32,087 bases of DNA. It comes from JACDBE01 sp051002015 (GTDB lineage Bacteria; Actinomycetota; Acidimicrobiia; Spongiisociales; UBA5794). The first letter of the stretch is position 1. Each line of letters begins with the position of its first letter. The notes below the pieces were generated by a model. That model saw nothing but the letters and a program-made list of their open reading frames with translations, did no database searches and was not told the DNA's origin. Below are positions 16,580 through 22,683 of this stretch, piece after piece. The stretch lies in the NCBI GenBank assembly GCA_051002015.1, contig JBPCMS010000064.1, positions 1-32,087 of the forward strand, in the 5' to 3' direction. The translations under genes and the position numbers were made by a program.

Positions 16580-17086
16580 ATGACCCACCCTGCCACCGTC
16601 TCCTCCCCCAGTGCAGAGTCCGACGGCCCATCGCCTTCGATGCTCCTGTTCTCGCTGGCGTCGCTGATGATCATCATCGCCGCCGCCGCTGCCTTCTCCG
16701 CCTTCAGCGGCGGTACCACCGGGTCGGCGGCCGACAGCGTCGCCGCCCAGTGGGGCGCCGACATGCGGGCCTTGTCCGAGGCTCGCCTGGCGACCGAGGG
16801 CGCGGGAACCGACAGCTCGTTCGATGTCGCCGAGCGACTGCGCTTCCAGGCACTGGCCCCGATCACCGACAACTCGTTCGATGTCGCCGAGCAGATCCAC
16901 CTCGCGTCCCTGGTCCCGACCGTCGACAACTCGTTCGAGGTCGCCGAGAGACTCCGTTTCCAGGCACTGGCCGCGACCATCGACATCTCACACGATGTGG
17001 CTGAGCTCAACCGGATGCTGGCCGTGACGCCGGCGGACCGCCCCGCAGCGTCCAGAACCGCTCCGGGTGCTTCGAGCTACCGGTGA
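16580..17086 (+). CDS. Small single-pass membrane protein with SFDVAE repeats (copy 2)
   Basis: 168 residues, paralogue of the 15853 gene. A short Ser/Pro-rich start is followed by a membrane helix (MLLFSLASLMIIIAAAAAF, about 20-38), a spacer with an Ala-rich helix, then four repeats of exactly 19 residues. These begin SFDVAERLRFQALAP, SFDVAEQIHLASLVP, SFEVAERLRFQALAA and SHDVAELNRMLAV. The repeats alternate in type (1 resembles 3; 2 has IHLASL). The tail is Pro/Ala/Ser-rich, ending ASSYR. CCCGAAAGGACA precedes the ATG, as in copy 1. No enzyme motif is visible. It is followed by two hairpins and then the DUF3494 gene. An adhesin, envelope or signalling role would be guesswork. Confidence 0.75.
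   Translation: MTHPATVSSPSAESDGPSPSMLLFSLASLMIIIAAAAAFSAFSGGTTGSAADSVAAQWGADMRALSEARLATEGAGTDSSFDVAERLRFQALAPITDNSFDVAEQIHLASLVPTVDNSFEVAERLRFQALAATIDISHDVAELNRMLAVTPADRPAASRTAPGASSYR
16811..17005 (+). repeat. 57-bp tandem coding repeat (4 units)
   Basis: The core GACAACTCGTTCGATGTCGC recurs at 16811, 16868 and 16925, and a diverged form (GACATCTCACACGATGTGGC) at 16982, each exactly 57 bp apart (19 codons). The same core appears twice in copy 1 (16240, 16309) and in degenerate form in the truncated third copy (18523, 18580). DNA-level conservation exceeds what the protein motif alone needs, indicating recent duplication or gene conversion. Confidence 0.9.
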
Positions 17087-17091
17087 GTGGG

Positions 17092-17148
17092 CCGGCCCAA
17101 CGGCCGGTTGAGGGGGGAATGAGGGTGCGGCCCAGGCCGCACCCTCAT
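17092..17148 (+). terminator. Double hairpin after copy 2
   Basis: The first stem is CCGGCC-CAAC-GGCCGG (17092-17107). The second is ATGAGGGTGCGGC with GCCGCACCCTCAT (17119-17148), joined by TTGAGGGGGGA. No U-tract follows. The pair is repeated almost identically at 18690-18746 and in related form after copy 1. Confidence 0.6.
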
Positions 17149-17284
17149 CGCGTCGTCTCCCTACCCCGGCCATCCCCTGCTGGGGCGCCGTGCGGCCCCT
17201 ACCGATCGGTCGTGGCCTCGGCGGCCAGACGCAACGGCCGCCTCCGGCGTGCGCTCGTCGGGGGTGCGGTCGATGGCCTTCCTG

Positions 17285-17322
17285 GATTTGTCTTGACAAA
17301 TCTTGCATCCTCTCCCTATTTT
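17285..17322 (+). promoter_or_regulatory. Sigma-70-type promoter with overlapping perfect operator palindrome
   Basis: TTGACA (17293-17298) and TATTTT (17317-17322) are separated by 18 nt, an unusually clear promoter for this GC-rich window. The -35 box lies inside a perfect 18-bp palindrome, GATTTGTC-TT-GACAAATC (17285-17302), an AT-rich inverted repeat that would suit a dimeric repressor blocking polymerase. The promoter drives the DUF3494 gene 32 nt downstream of the -10. The cognate regulator is not in the window or not recognisable. Confidence 0.75.
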
Positions 17323-17353
17323 TACCTCATCACCGCTTCGATAGGGGAGGCTC

Positions 17354-18394
17354 ATGAGCATTGGTCGTCGTGACGGACGCACGAGCGGTCGGCGCCTCGT
17401 CCTCTCCCTGCCAGCCTTGGTGGTCGCCCTGCTGCCCGTCGTCCTTCTGGTGGCCCAGCCTACGGCGAGCGCGGCACCGGCGCCCGTAGGCCTCGGGACG
17501 GCCGGGAGCTTCGCGGTTCTGGCCGGCTCGGCGGTGACCAACACCGGTCCCAGCGTGATCGATGGGGACCTCGGGGTGAGCCCAGGTACCGCGATCACGG
17601 GATTCCCGCCCGGGATCGTGCTAGGGACGATCCACGCTGGGGACGCCGTCGCCGCGCAGGCCCAATCCGATCTGACCATCGCGTACAACGATGCCGCCGG
17701 ACGGGCGTGCGATACTGACCTGACGGGTCAGGATCTGGGCGGGCTCACACTCACTTCGGGCGTCTATTGCTTCTCGTCGTCAGCTCAGTTGACTGGTGCC
17801 CTCACCCTAGATGCCCAGGGGGACCCCGATGCCGTGTTCATCTTCCAGATCGGCTCGACGCTCATTACGGCATCGGGTAGCACGGTGAACCTCATCAACG
17901 GTGCCCAAGCGTGCAACGTTTTCTGGCAGGTCGGCAGCTCCGCCACTCTCGGAACGAACTCGACCTTCAGGGGAACCATCCTGGCGTTGACATCGATCAC
18001 CGTGACCACCGGCACGACCATCGAGGGTCGAGCGCTGGCACGCAACGGCGCCGTCACGTTGGATAACAACGTCATCACGACACCGATGTGCGCGCCGCCG
18101 CCGCCAACCACCACCACCACCACAACGCCGCCAACCACCACCACCACCACAACGCCGCCAACCACCACCACCACCACAACGCCGCCGTCGGAGTCGACGA
18201 CCACCACCGAGCCGGCGGTCACCACCACCACCGGTGTGACGGGTCCGACGACGCCTCCCACGGGCACTACGCCTCAGGCACCGGGGAGCCACGCCGATAC
18301 CGGTGCCGACATGAAGACCCTCTACGGGTTGCTCGCCATGATCTTCGGGGTCGGCTCGATGGTGGCCTTCAGGCTTCGCCGCACCGACGGCTGA
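17354..18394 (+). CDS. DUF3494 (ice-binding-like) surface protein with C-terminal membrane anchor
   Basis: 346 residues. A signal peptide (hydrophobic LVLSLPALVVALLPVVLLV, cleavage near TASAAPA) leads to a domain of about 190 residues with DUF3494 hallmarks: LGTAGSFAVLAGSAVTNTGP, DGDLGVSPGTAITGFPPG, LTSGVYCFSSSAQLTGALTL, DAVFIFQIGSTL, and the end FRGTILALTSITVTTGT and GRALARNGAVTLDNN. The family includes ice-binding proteins and adhesin-like beta-solenoids; ice binding cannot be inferred from sequence alone. A Thr/Pro linker (27-bp DNA repeat) and a C-terminal helix (LYGLLAMIFGVGSMVAFRLRR) suggest cell-surface anchoring. GGGGAGG precedes the ATG. Codon use is less GC-biased than in neighbours, and the gene sits between direct repeats, both hints of later acquisition. 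Confidence 0.88.
   Translation: MSIGRRDGRTSGRRLVLSLPALVVALLPVVLLVAQPTASAAPAPVGLGTAGSFAVLAGSAVTNTGPSVIDGDLGVSPGTAITGFPPGIVLGTIHAGDAVAAQAQSDLTIAYNDAAGRACDTDLTGQDLGGLTLTSGVYCFSSSAQLTGALTLDAQGDPDAVFIFQIGSTLITASGSTVNLINGAQACNVFWQVGSSATLGTNSTFRGTILALTSITVTTGTTIEGRALARNGAVTLDNNVITTPMCAPPPPTTTTTTTPPTTTTTTTPPTTTTTTTPPSESTTTTEPAVTTTTGVTGPTTPPTGTTPQAPGSHADTGADMKTLYGLLAMIFGVGSMVAFRLRRTDG
18101..18181 (+). repeat. 27-bp tandem repeat encoding the Thr/Pro linker
   Basis: Three perfect copies of a 27-bp unit (starting CCGCCAACCACCACCACC, ending ACAACG) encode PPTTTTTTT blocks in the DUF3494 protein. Perfect identity suggests recent expansion by slippage or unequal exchange. Confidence 0.92.
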
Positions 18395-18411
18395 ATCGGA
18401 ACATGTGAGTC

Positions 18412-18684
18412 GTGCCGGGCCGGGAGCGTCTGCTCCCGGTCTTGCCGTCTCGGCGTCAGTCGCCGCGTCACAAGGCAGGGCTGAGATTCCATGGCCGTTT
18501 CCCAGGCATTGGCCCGACCATCGAGAACTTGTTCGATGTCGCCGAGCAGATGCACCTCGCGTCCCTCGTCCCGACCATCGACATCTCACACGATGTGGCT
18601 GAGCTCAACCGGATGCTGGCCGTGGCGCCGGCGGACCGCCCCGCAGCGTCCAGAACCGCTCCGGGTGCTTCGAGCTACCGGTGA
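18412..18684 (+). pseudogene. Truncated third copy of the SFDVAE-repeat gene
   Basis: From about 18475 the sequence matches the 3' part of copy 2. A diverged RFQALAP-type unit (read RFPGIGPTIEN, with compensating small indels) is followed by LFDVAEQMHLASLVP and IDISHDVAELNRMLAV, then the identical tail ending ASSYR. One 57-bp unit (copy 2's third repeat) is absent. There is no membrane helix or N-terminal region resembling copies 1 and 2, and the only possible starts (GTG at 18412 and others) have no convincing ribosome site. It is therefore best read as a decayed or partial duplicate, though a short 90-residue product cannot be excluded. The stop and the two following hairpins are preserved. 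Confidence 0.7.
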
Positions 18685-18770
18685 GTGGGCCGGCCCAACG
18701 GCCGGTTGAGGGGGAATGAGGGTGCGGCCCCAGGCCGCACCCTCATCGCGTCGTCTCTTTACCCCGGCCC
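18480..18770 (+). repeat. Direct repeat of the copy-2 tail and its hairpins
   Basis: About 290 bp repeat the region 16868-17170 (minus one 57-bp unit). Identity is very high from the last repeat unit through stop codon, both hairpins and TACCCCGGCC. The two copies flank the DUF3494 gene in direct orientation. The repeat also supplies the last codons and TAA of the minus-strand hydrolase at 18759. Confidence 0.85.
18690..18746 (+). terminator. Double hairpin after the truncated copy
   Basis: CCGGCC-CAAC-GGCCGG followed by ATGAGGGTGCGGCC...GGCCGCACCCTCAT, almost identical to 17092-17148 (one G fewer in the spacer, one C more in the loop). It lies between convergent genes and could act on both strands. 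Confidence 0.6.
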
Positions 18771-19682
18771 GACCTCCCGAGCGGTGAGCCGCAGCAGGAG
18801 ATCGACGTATGGATCGGGTCTGGTCAGGATGGACTCGTGACCGGCGTCGATCTCGACCACCTCGTCCGGCTTGGCCAGCTCCGCCAGCTCCCGCTGCGCC
18901 GCCGACGGCACCACCCAGTCCCTGGTGTTCACCACCACGGCGATGGGCACCGCCAGCGAGCCGACCCACGATCTCGAATCGAACCGCCACGCCGCCGACC
19001 CCGCCTGGAAGAACAGATGAGGATCACGCCGCCGCAGGGCGTGGTCGAGCCAGCGGGCCTCGGCCGGGCTGATCCCTTCCTTGCGCCGCAGCAAGGTCTC
19101 GGTGACCCGGGTCGACTCGAACGAGCTGATGTGGCCCAAACCGGCGCCGAGCCAGAACGACGCCCTCGCCGCCAGCCGCCGAGCCGGGACCGGGCGGGCC
19201 GCGGTTGCGGCGAGCACCAGCCGGCCCACCAATGCCGAGTGGCGGCGTGCCAACTCCTGGGCCACCATCCCACCAAGCGAATAGCCCATGACCGTCGCCC
19301 GTGGCGCGTCGATGGCGTAGAGGACACCGGCAATCTCGTCGGCGAGATCGAAGATGTCGTAGTTGCCCCTGATCCAGTCGGACTTGCCGTGGTTGCGCAT
19401 GTCGGGAACCAACAGCCTGCGCTCGGCGTGCAGCCTCTCGATGAGGCGGAAGTAGGTCATCTCGCCGTCGAAGCTCCACCCGTGGATGAGCACGATCGGC
19501 GGGGCATCCTCGGGCCCGATCTCACGCACGAAGAACTCGGCGTCGCCGACGAACACCGAGCGGCCCGGCGCCCGCACCGGTCGAATCTGGGGCCCGGTGA
19601 ACGTCGGTGAGGGGTCGGGGCCGAACATCCGCCACACCACCCAACCGGTGACACCGAGACCGAGCAGCCGAGCGATCCTCAC
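18759..19682 (-). CDS. Membrane-anchored alpha/beta hydrolase
   Basis: 307 residues. An N-terminal hydrophobic segment (IARLLGLGVTGWVVWRMFG) may anchor it. The hydrolase fold shows VLIHGWSFDGEMTYF (oxyanion region), DMRNHGKSDW, nucleophile elbow VMGYSLGGMVAQELA (Ser in GYSLGG), acid in VVNTRDWVVP, and His in DAGHESILT: a complete Ser-Asp-His triad. Substrate unknown. The GTG at 19682 overlaps the upstream ferredoxin stop as GTGA, a coupling junction. The frame is open further upstream, but that is a shadow of the ferredoxin gene. The 3' end lies inside the direct repeat with the hairpins. Confidence 0.85.
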   Translation of the reverse strand: MRIARLLGLGVTGWVVWRMFGPDPSPTFTGPQIRPVRAPGRSVFVGDAEFFVREIGPEDAPPIVLIHGWSFDGEMTYFRLIERLHAERRLLVPDMRNHGKSDWIRGNYDIFDLADEIAGVLYAIDAPRATVMGYSLGGMVAQELARRHSALVGRLVLAATAARPVPARRLAARASFWLGAGLGHISSFESTRVTETLLRRKEGISPAEARWLDHALRRRDPHLFFQAGSAAWRFDSRSWVGSLAVPIAVVVNTRDWVVPSAAQRELAELAKPDEVVEIDAGHESILTRPDPYVDLLLRLTAREVGPG

Positions 19683-20134
19683 GACAAGGGATCGATCCTG
19701 ATGATGTTCTCGACCACGGGCCGGCCTCCCAACAGATGCTCGGTGATGATCCGCTCCATCGTCTCGACGTCGACCGAGTGGTACCACACGCCCTCCGGGT
19801 ACACGACCGCGATCGGCCCCTGCTCGCAGAACCGCAGGCAGTCGACCTTGGTGCGCAGCACGGTCCCGCCGGTTCGGGAAACGGTCTTCGGGGGCGGCTG
19901 GTCGACCGCGATGCCCTGCCAGGTGGGCGGTGCGGAGGTCAGCCCCAGCTCCTTCAACCTCATCTTGAGGTGTCGCCACACGGCGGCGCTCTCCTCCAAC
20001 GACGAGCATCTTGGCTTGGTCTGCTCGGCGCACAGGAAGATGTGACGGGCGATCCCGCCGATGCCGAGGGCGTCGGCGATGGCTTCGAGCCGCGCCGCCC
20101 CTATGTCTTCCGCCTGATGGCCCGGATCAACCAT
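19679..20134 (-). CDS. Thioredoxin-like [2Fe-2S] ferredoxin
   Basis: 151 residues. Four cysteines are placed as in thioredoxin-fold [2Fe-2S] ferredoxins: Cys35 and Cys43 (HIFLCAEQTKPRC) and Cys99 and Cys103 (KVDCLRFCEQGPIAVVYPEG). The segment YPEGVWYHSVDVETMERIIT, followed by a HLLGGRPV end, matches the C-terminal half of the family. It presumably transfers electrons; partners are unknown. It is translationally coupled (4-bp overlap) to the alpha/beta hydrolase downstream. Upstream, TAGCTT lies 8 nt before the ATG, a possible leaderless promoter, and no ribosome site is visible. The gene is divergent from mgtE. Confidence 0.85.
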   Translation of the reverse strand: MVDPGHQAEDIGAARLEAIADALGIGGIARHIFLCAEQTKPRCSSLEESAAVWRHLKMRLKELGLTSAPPTWQGIAVDQPPPKTVSRTGGTVLRTKVDCLRFCEQGPIAVVYPEGVWYHSVDVETMERIITEHLLGGRPVVENIIRIDPLS

Positions 20135-20236
20135 TCACGCGAAAGCTAGCCGCTCCCGGCGGAGGCAACGTAGAAGCCCGACGCCGCCCGGGGCCGTTCG
20201 GTAGTATCGCCGCGTCCCGGTTCTCATCCGGGCCAA

Positions 20237-20273
20237 CGACCGGATCCCCTCTCCCCCCTGGGGGGTCCGGTCG
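20237..20273 (+). promoter_or_regulatory. GC-rich hairpin in the mgtE leader
   Basis: CGACCGGA (20237-20244) pairs perfectly with TCCGGTCG (20266-20273), and an inner CCCC/GGGG extends the stem. It lies about 50 nt before the mgtE ATG, in the gap with the divergent ferredoxin gene. It has no U-tract and does not resemble the M-box or ykoK Mg2+ riboswitch. A TAGCAT box (20305-20310) lies 11 nt before the ATG, so the hairpin may be upstream of the transcript start. Confidence 0.35.
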
Positions 20274-20321
20274 TGCCCAGATTCATCCCCGCAGAACCCC
20301 GACCTAGCATCGGCAGCGCCC

Positions 20322-21707
20322 ATGAAACTCCGCTTCCTCCGACCGCGCCTGCTCACCGAAGGTCTCCGCGACCTGGCTCGACGCCGTCCCGAGGAGGCGG
20401 GCGAGTACATCGACGCCCACCAGGCCGAGTGGGAGGAGCTGGTCGAGGACGATCCGGAGAACGCCGCAGACATCCTCGAGGCGCTGGATTCGCGCACCGC
20501 CGCCGATCTGCTCGCCGGGCTCGAGGCGGTGGATGTCGGCGACGTCCTCGATGAGATGAACCCGGAGGCTGCCGCCGAGATCCTGGAAGAGCTCTCCCCG
20601 TCCGAGGCCGCCTTCGCCGTCGCCGAGATGGAGACCGACCAGGCGGCCGACCTCATCGCCGCCCTCGACCACGAGGTCCGGGAGGAGGTGCTCGCCGCCA
20701 TCGACCCGGAGACGGCGGCCCAGATCGGCGAGCTGCTCGGGTACGCCGCCGACAGCGCCGGCGGTCTGATGACCAGGGACGTCGCCGCCCTCCCCATCGG
20801 GTTGACCACGGGCGAGGCGATCGAGCGGCTCCGCCATCTCCACGAGGATCTCGGATCGAACATCTCGTACGTGTACGTGGTCGACGACGACAACCATCTC
20901 CATGGCGTCATCTCGTTCCGCGATCTGGTCTTCTCCCGCCCCGGCCAGGGTCTCGACGAGGTGATGGTCACCGACCCCTACTACGTTCACCCCGAGGCCG
21001 ACCGCGAGGTGGTGTCCGAGCTGATCCAGCGATTCCACCTGCTGGCCGTGCCCGTTGTCGACCACCGCCGGGTGCTGCTGGGAATGGTGAAGGTCGACGA
21101 GGCGATGGAGGCCGTGGCCGCGGAGGCGTCCGAGGACATCGCGGTGATGGTGGGCGCCGGCCACGAGGAGACCATCTTCACCCCGGTGCTCGAGTCCTCC
21201 CGCCACCGACTTCCCTGGATCGGGGTGTACCTGGTGGCGGCCGGGGTCGTCGCCTTCGTGATCTCCCGGTTCGACTCGGTGATCAGGGGGGAGACACTGC
21301 TCGCCGCCCTGATGCCGATGGTCGCCGGGGTCGGGGGCAACGCCGGCGCCCAGAGCCTGGCGGTGACGATCAGGGCGATGGCGGTGGGCGAGCTGGGGCC
21401 GGGTCGGGCGCGGCGGGCGATCAGGCGTGAGCTGCTGATCGCCATCGTCAATGCGGCCGTCACTGCCACGGTTGCCGGCTTCGCCACCGGGCTCCTGACC
21501 GGTTCAGCCCATTTCGGCGAGATCATGGCGATCTCGGTGGCGATGAACCTGGTGGTGGCCGGGGTGGTCGGGGGTGCGCTCCCGCTGATCCTGCGCCGGC
21601 TCGGCTTCGACCCCGCCTTGGGGTCGAACATCTTCCTCACCGCGGTCACCGACCTGGTCGGCTTCGGCGGCTTCCTGCTTACGGCGCTGCTGCTGTTGCC
21701 AGGCTAG
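20322..21707 (+). CDS. mgtE: Mg2+ transporter MgtE
   Basis: 461 residues, full length for the family. The N-terminal superhelical domain (about 10-130) contains DDPENAADILEALD and MNPEAAAEILEELSP. The CBS pair (about 140-265) begins AGGLMTRDVAALP and includes YVYVVDDDNHLHGVISF. The membrane part of about five helices contains the pore motif PMVAGVGGNAGAQSLAVTIR and SVAMNLVVAGVVGGALPLIL. The cytosolic domains sense Mg2+ and gate the channel in this family. No strong ribosome site precedes the ATG. The stop codon overlaps the stop of the minus-strand lipoprotein at a CTAG palindrome. Confidence 0.96.
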   Translation: MKLRFLRPRLLTEGLRDLARRRPEEAGEYIDAHQAEWEELVEDDPENAADILEALDSRTAADLLAGLEAVDVGDVLDEMNPEAAAEILEELSPSEAAFAVAEMETDQAADLIAALDHEVREEVLAAIDPETAAQIGELLGYAADSAGGLMTRDVAALPIGLTTGEAIERLRHLHEDLGSNISYVYVVDDDNHLHGVISFRDLVFSRPGQGLDEVMVTDPYYVHPEADREVVSELIQRFHLLAVPVVDHRRVLLGMVKVDEAMEAVAAEASEDIAVMVGAGHEETIFTPVLESSRHRLPWIGVYLVAAGVVAFVISRFDSVIRGETLLAALMPMVAGVGGNAGAQSLAVTIRAMAVGELGPGRARRAIRRELLIAIVNAAVTATVAGFATGLLTGSAHFGEIMAISVAMNLVVAGVVGGALPLILRRLGFDPALGSNIFLTAVTDLVGFGGFLLTALLLLPG

Positions 21708-22228
21708 GAGCCGAGCACCACGGCGGCGGTGTCGGCGAAGGGGCCCACAAACACGATCCGGAAGCCTTCTTCGAGCCTGGCCAGGTAATGGACGTCGAGC
21801 TGGCGGCGTTGGGCCGGGGTCGGGTCCTCGATCAGCACCGTCTCGGCGACGGCGGGATCGTCGACCACATGGGCGACAAGGATCGGGTCCTCGCTGTCGA
21901 CGACATCGGCGATCACGTTCTGCAGATCGATGTCGGTGAGCGAATCGTACGACTCGGGGTCGAGCACCACGACCACGGTGGCACCCCCGTCGCCGTCCTC
22001 GCTGCTGGCGATCGTCCATGTGGGAATCACCGGATCGGCCAGAGCGACGGTGGAGGTGGTGTCGCCACCGGTCACGGTGGTTCCGGTACCGTTGTCCGAT
22101 CCCGGCAACGAGGTGACGGTGTCGTTGGCGGTGCCGGCGCTGGTGGTGGTGGCATCGCCGTCGTCACCGGCGCACCCTGAGAGCAGGGCGGCCCCGGCGA
22201 CGGCGACCAGGGTGATTCGTATCCGCAT
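21704..22228 (-). CDS. Putative lipoprotein of unknown function
   Basis: 174 residues. Signal peptide MRIRITLVAVAGAALLSGC gives a lipobox LSGC with Cys19. A Thr/Gly/Asp-rich linker of about 45 residues leads to a small alpha/beta domain (ATVVVVLDPESYDSLTDIDL, PILVAHVVDDPAVAETVLI) ending FRIVFVGPFADTAAVVLGS, a strand-turn faintly like SPOR domains; family not recognised. ATG 22228 is chosen over ATG 22237 because TACAAT lies exactly 7 nt upstream of 22228, the leaderless pattern. The gene is convergent with mgtE, sharing the CTAG at the stops. Confidence 0.75.
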   Translation of the reverse strand: MRIRITLVAVAGAALLSGCAGDDGDATTTSAGTANDTVTSLPGSDNGTGTTVTGGDTTSTVALADPVIPTWTIASSEDGDGGATVVVVLDPESYDSLTDIDLQNVIADVVDSEDPILVAHVVDDPAVAETVLIEDPTPAQRRQLDVHYLARLEEGFRIVFVGPFADTAAVVLGS

Positions 22229-22235
22229 GAGGGGC

Positions 22236-22241
22236 ATTGTA
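22236..22241 (-). promoter_or_regulatory. -10 box (TACAAT) of leaderless lipoprotein promoter
   Basis: TACAAT on the minus strand is followed by 7 nt (GCCCCTC) and ATG at 22228. It overlaps the alternative upstream ATG at 22237, which argues against that ATG being used. Confidence 0.6.
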
Positions 22242-22254
22242 CCCGGGGGGTGTT

Positions 22255-22683
22255 TTAGCGAGAGGTATCGCCCGACCCGGACGACCAGGTCTGGTAATCG
22301 ATCCCATCCATGAAGTACCGGGAATGGACCACCCGGAACCGCCCGGCCACCTCGTCGAACAGCGCCTCGGATGGCTCGGTCTCCAGCCCGAGCCGAGCCA
22401 GGTCGAGGGGGGGACGCCACGCCGGCACCCCCACCGCGATGTCGACCCGCGACCGCCAGTCGGCGGAGGTGACCCCGGTGGCCGGGTCCATCCAGTAGCG
22501 CTGGAGCCGTTCCGCCACCCGCAGGCAGCGCCGCAGCAACCTGGTCTGCTCCCTGGTGGGGCCGGCGGCGGCGAGCTCCTCGGCCCATTCGGCCAGAGCA
22601 TGGGGCGGCCATCCGACCGGATCGGTGACCACCTGCTGGTAGAGACGGTCGACGGCACCGAGCAGGGCGAGGGTCGAGCTCAT
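22255..22683 (-). CDS. Uncharacterised small protein in the nadE cluster
   Basis: 142 residues, soluble, no signal or membrane helix, not recognised. It is rich in Trp/Arg/Leu with predicted helices (LALLGAVDRLYQQVVTDPVG, LLRRCLRVAERLQRYWMDP) and a conserved-looking end FRVVHSRYFMDGIDYQTW. Its ATG overlaps the stop of the aminotransferase as ATGA, so it is translationally coupled and probably real despite lack of homology. Codon use matches the neighbours. It ends just before the leaderless promoter of the lipoprotein gene. Confidence 0.7.
   Translation of the reverse strand: MSSTLALLGAVDRLYQQVVTDPVGWPPHALAEWAEELAAAGPTREQTRLLRRCLRVAERLQRYWMDPATGVTSADWRSRVDIAVGVPAWRPPLDLARLGLETEPSEALFDEVAGRFRVVHSRYFMDGIDYQTWSSGSGDTSR

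Noticed and set aside
17161..17688. Minus-strand 175-codon open frame over the DUF3494 promoter
   Set aside because: It runs antisense through the promoter, operator and signal peptide of a well-supported gene and has no motifs or ribosome site.
16240..18603. Repeats as a possible CRISPR array
   Set aside because: The 24-nt cores lie at 57-bp coding intervals, the intervening sequence is also repeated, and all units are in frame within protein genes; there are no cas genes.
20160..20321. M-box (ykoK) magnesium riboswitch before mgtE
   Set aside because: None of the conserved M-box elements is recognisable, and the leader may be only a few nucleotides long.
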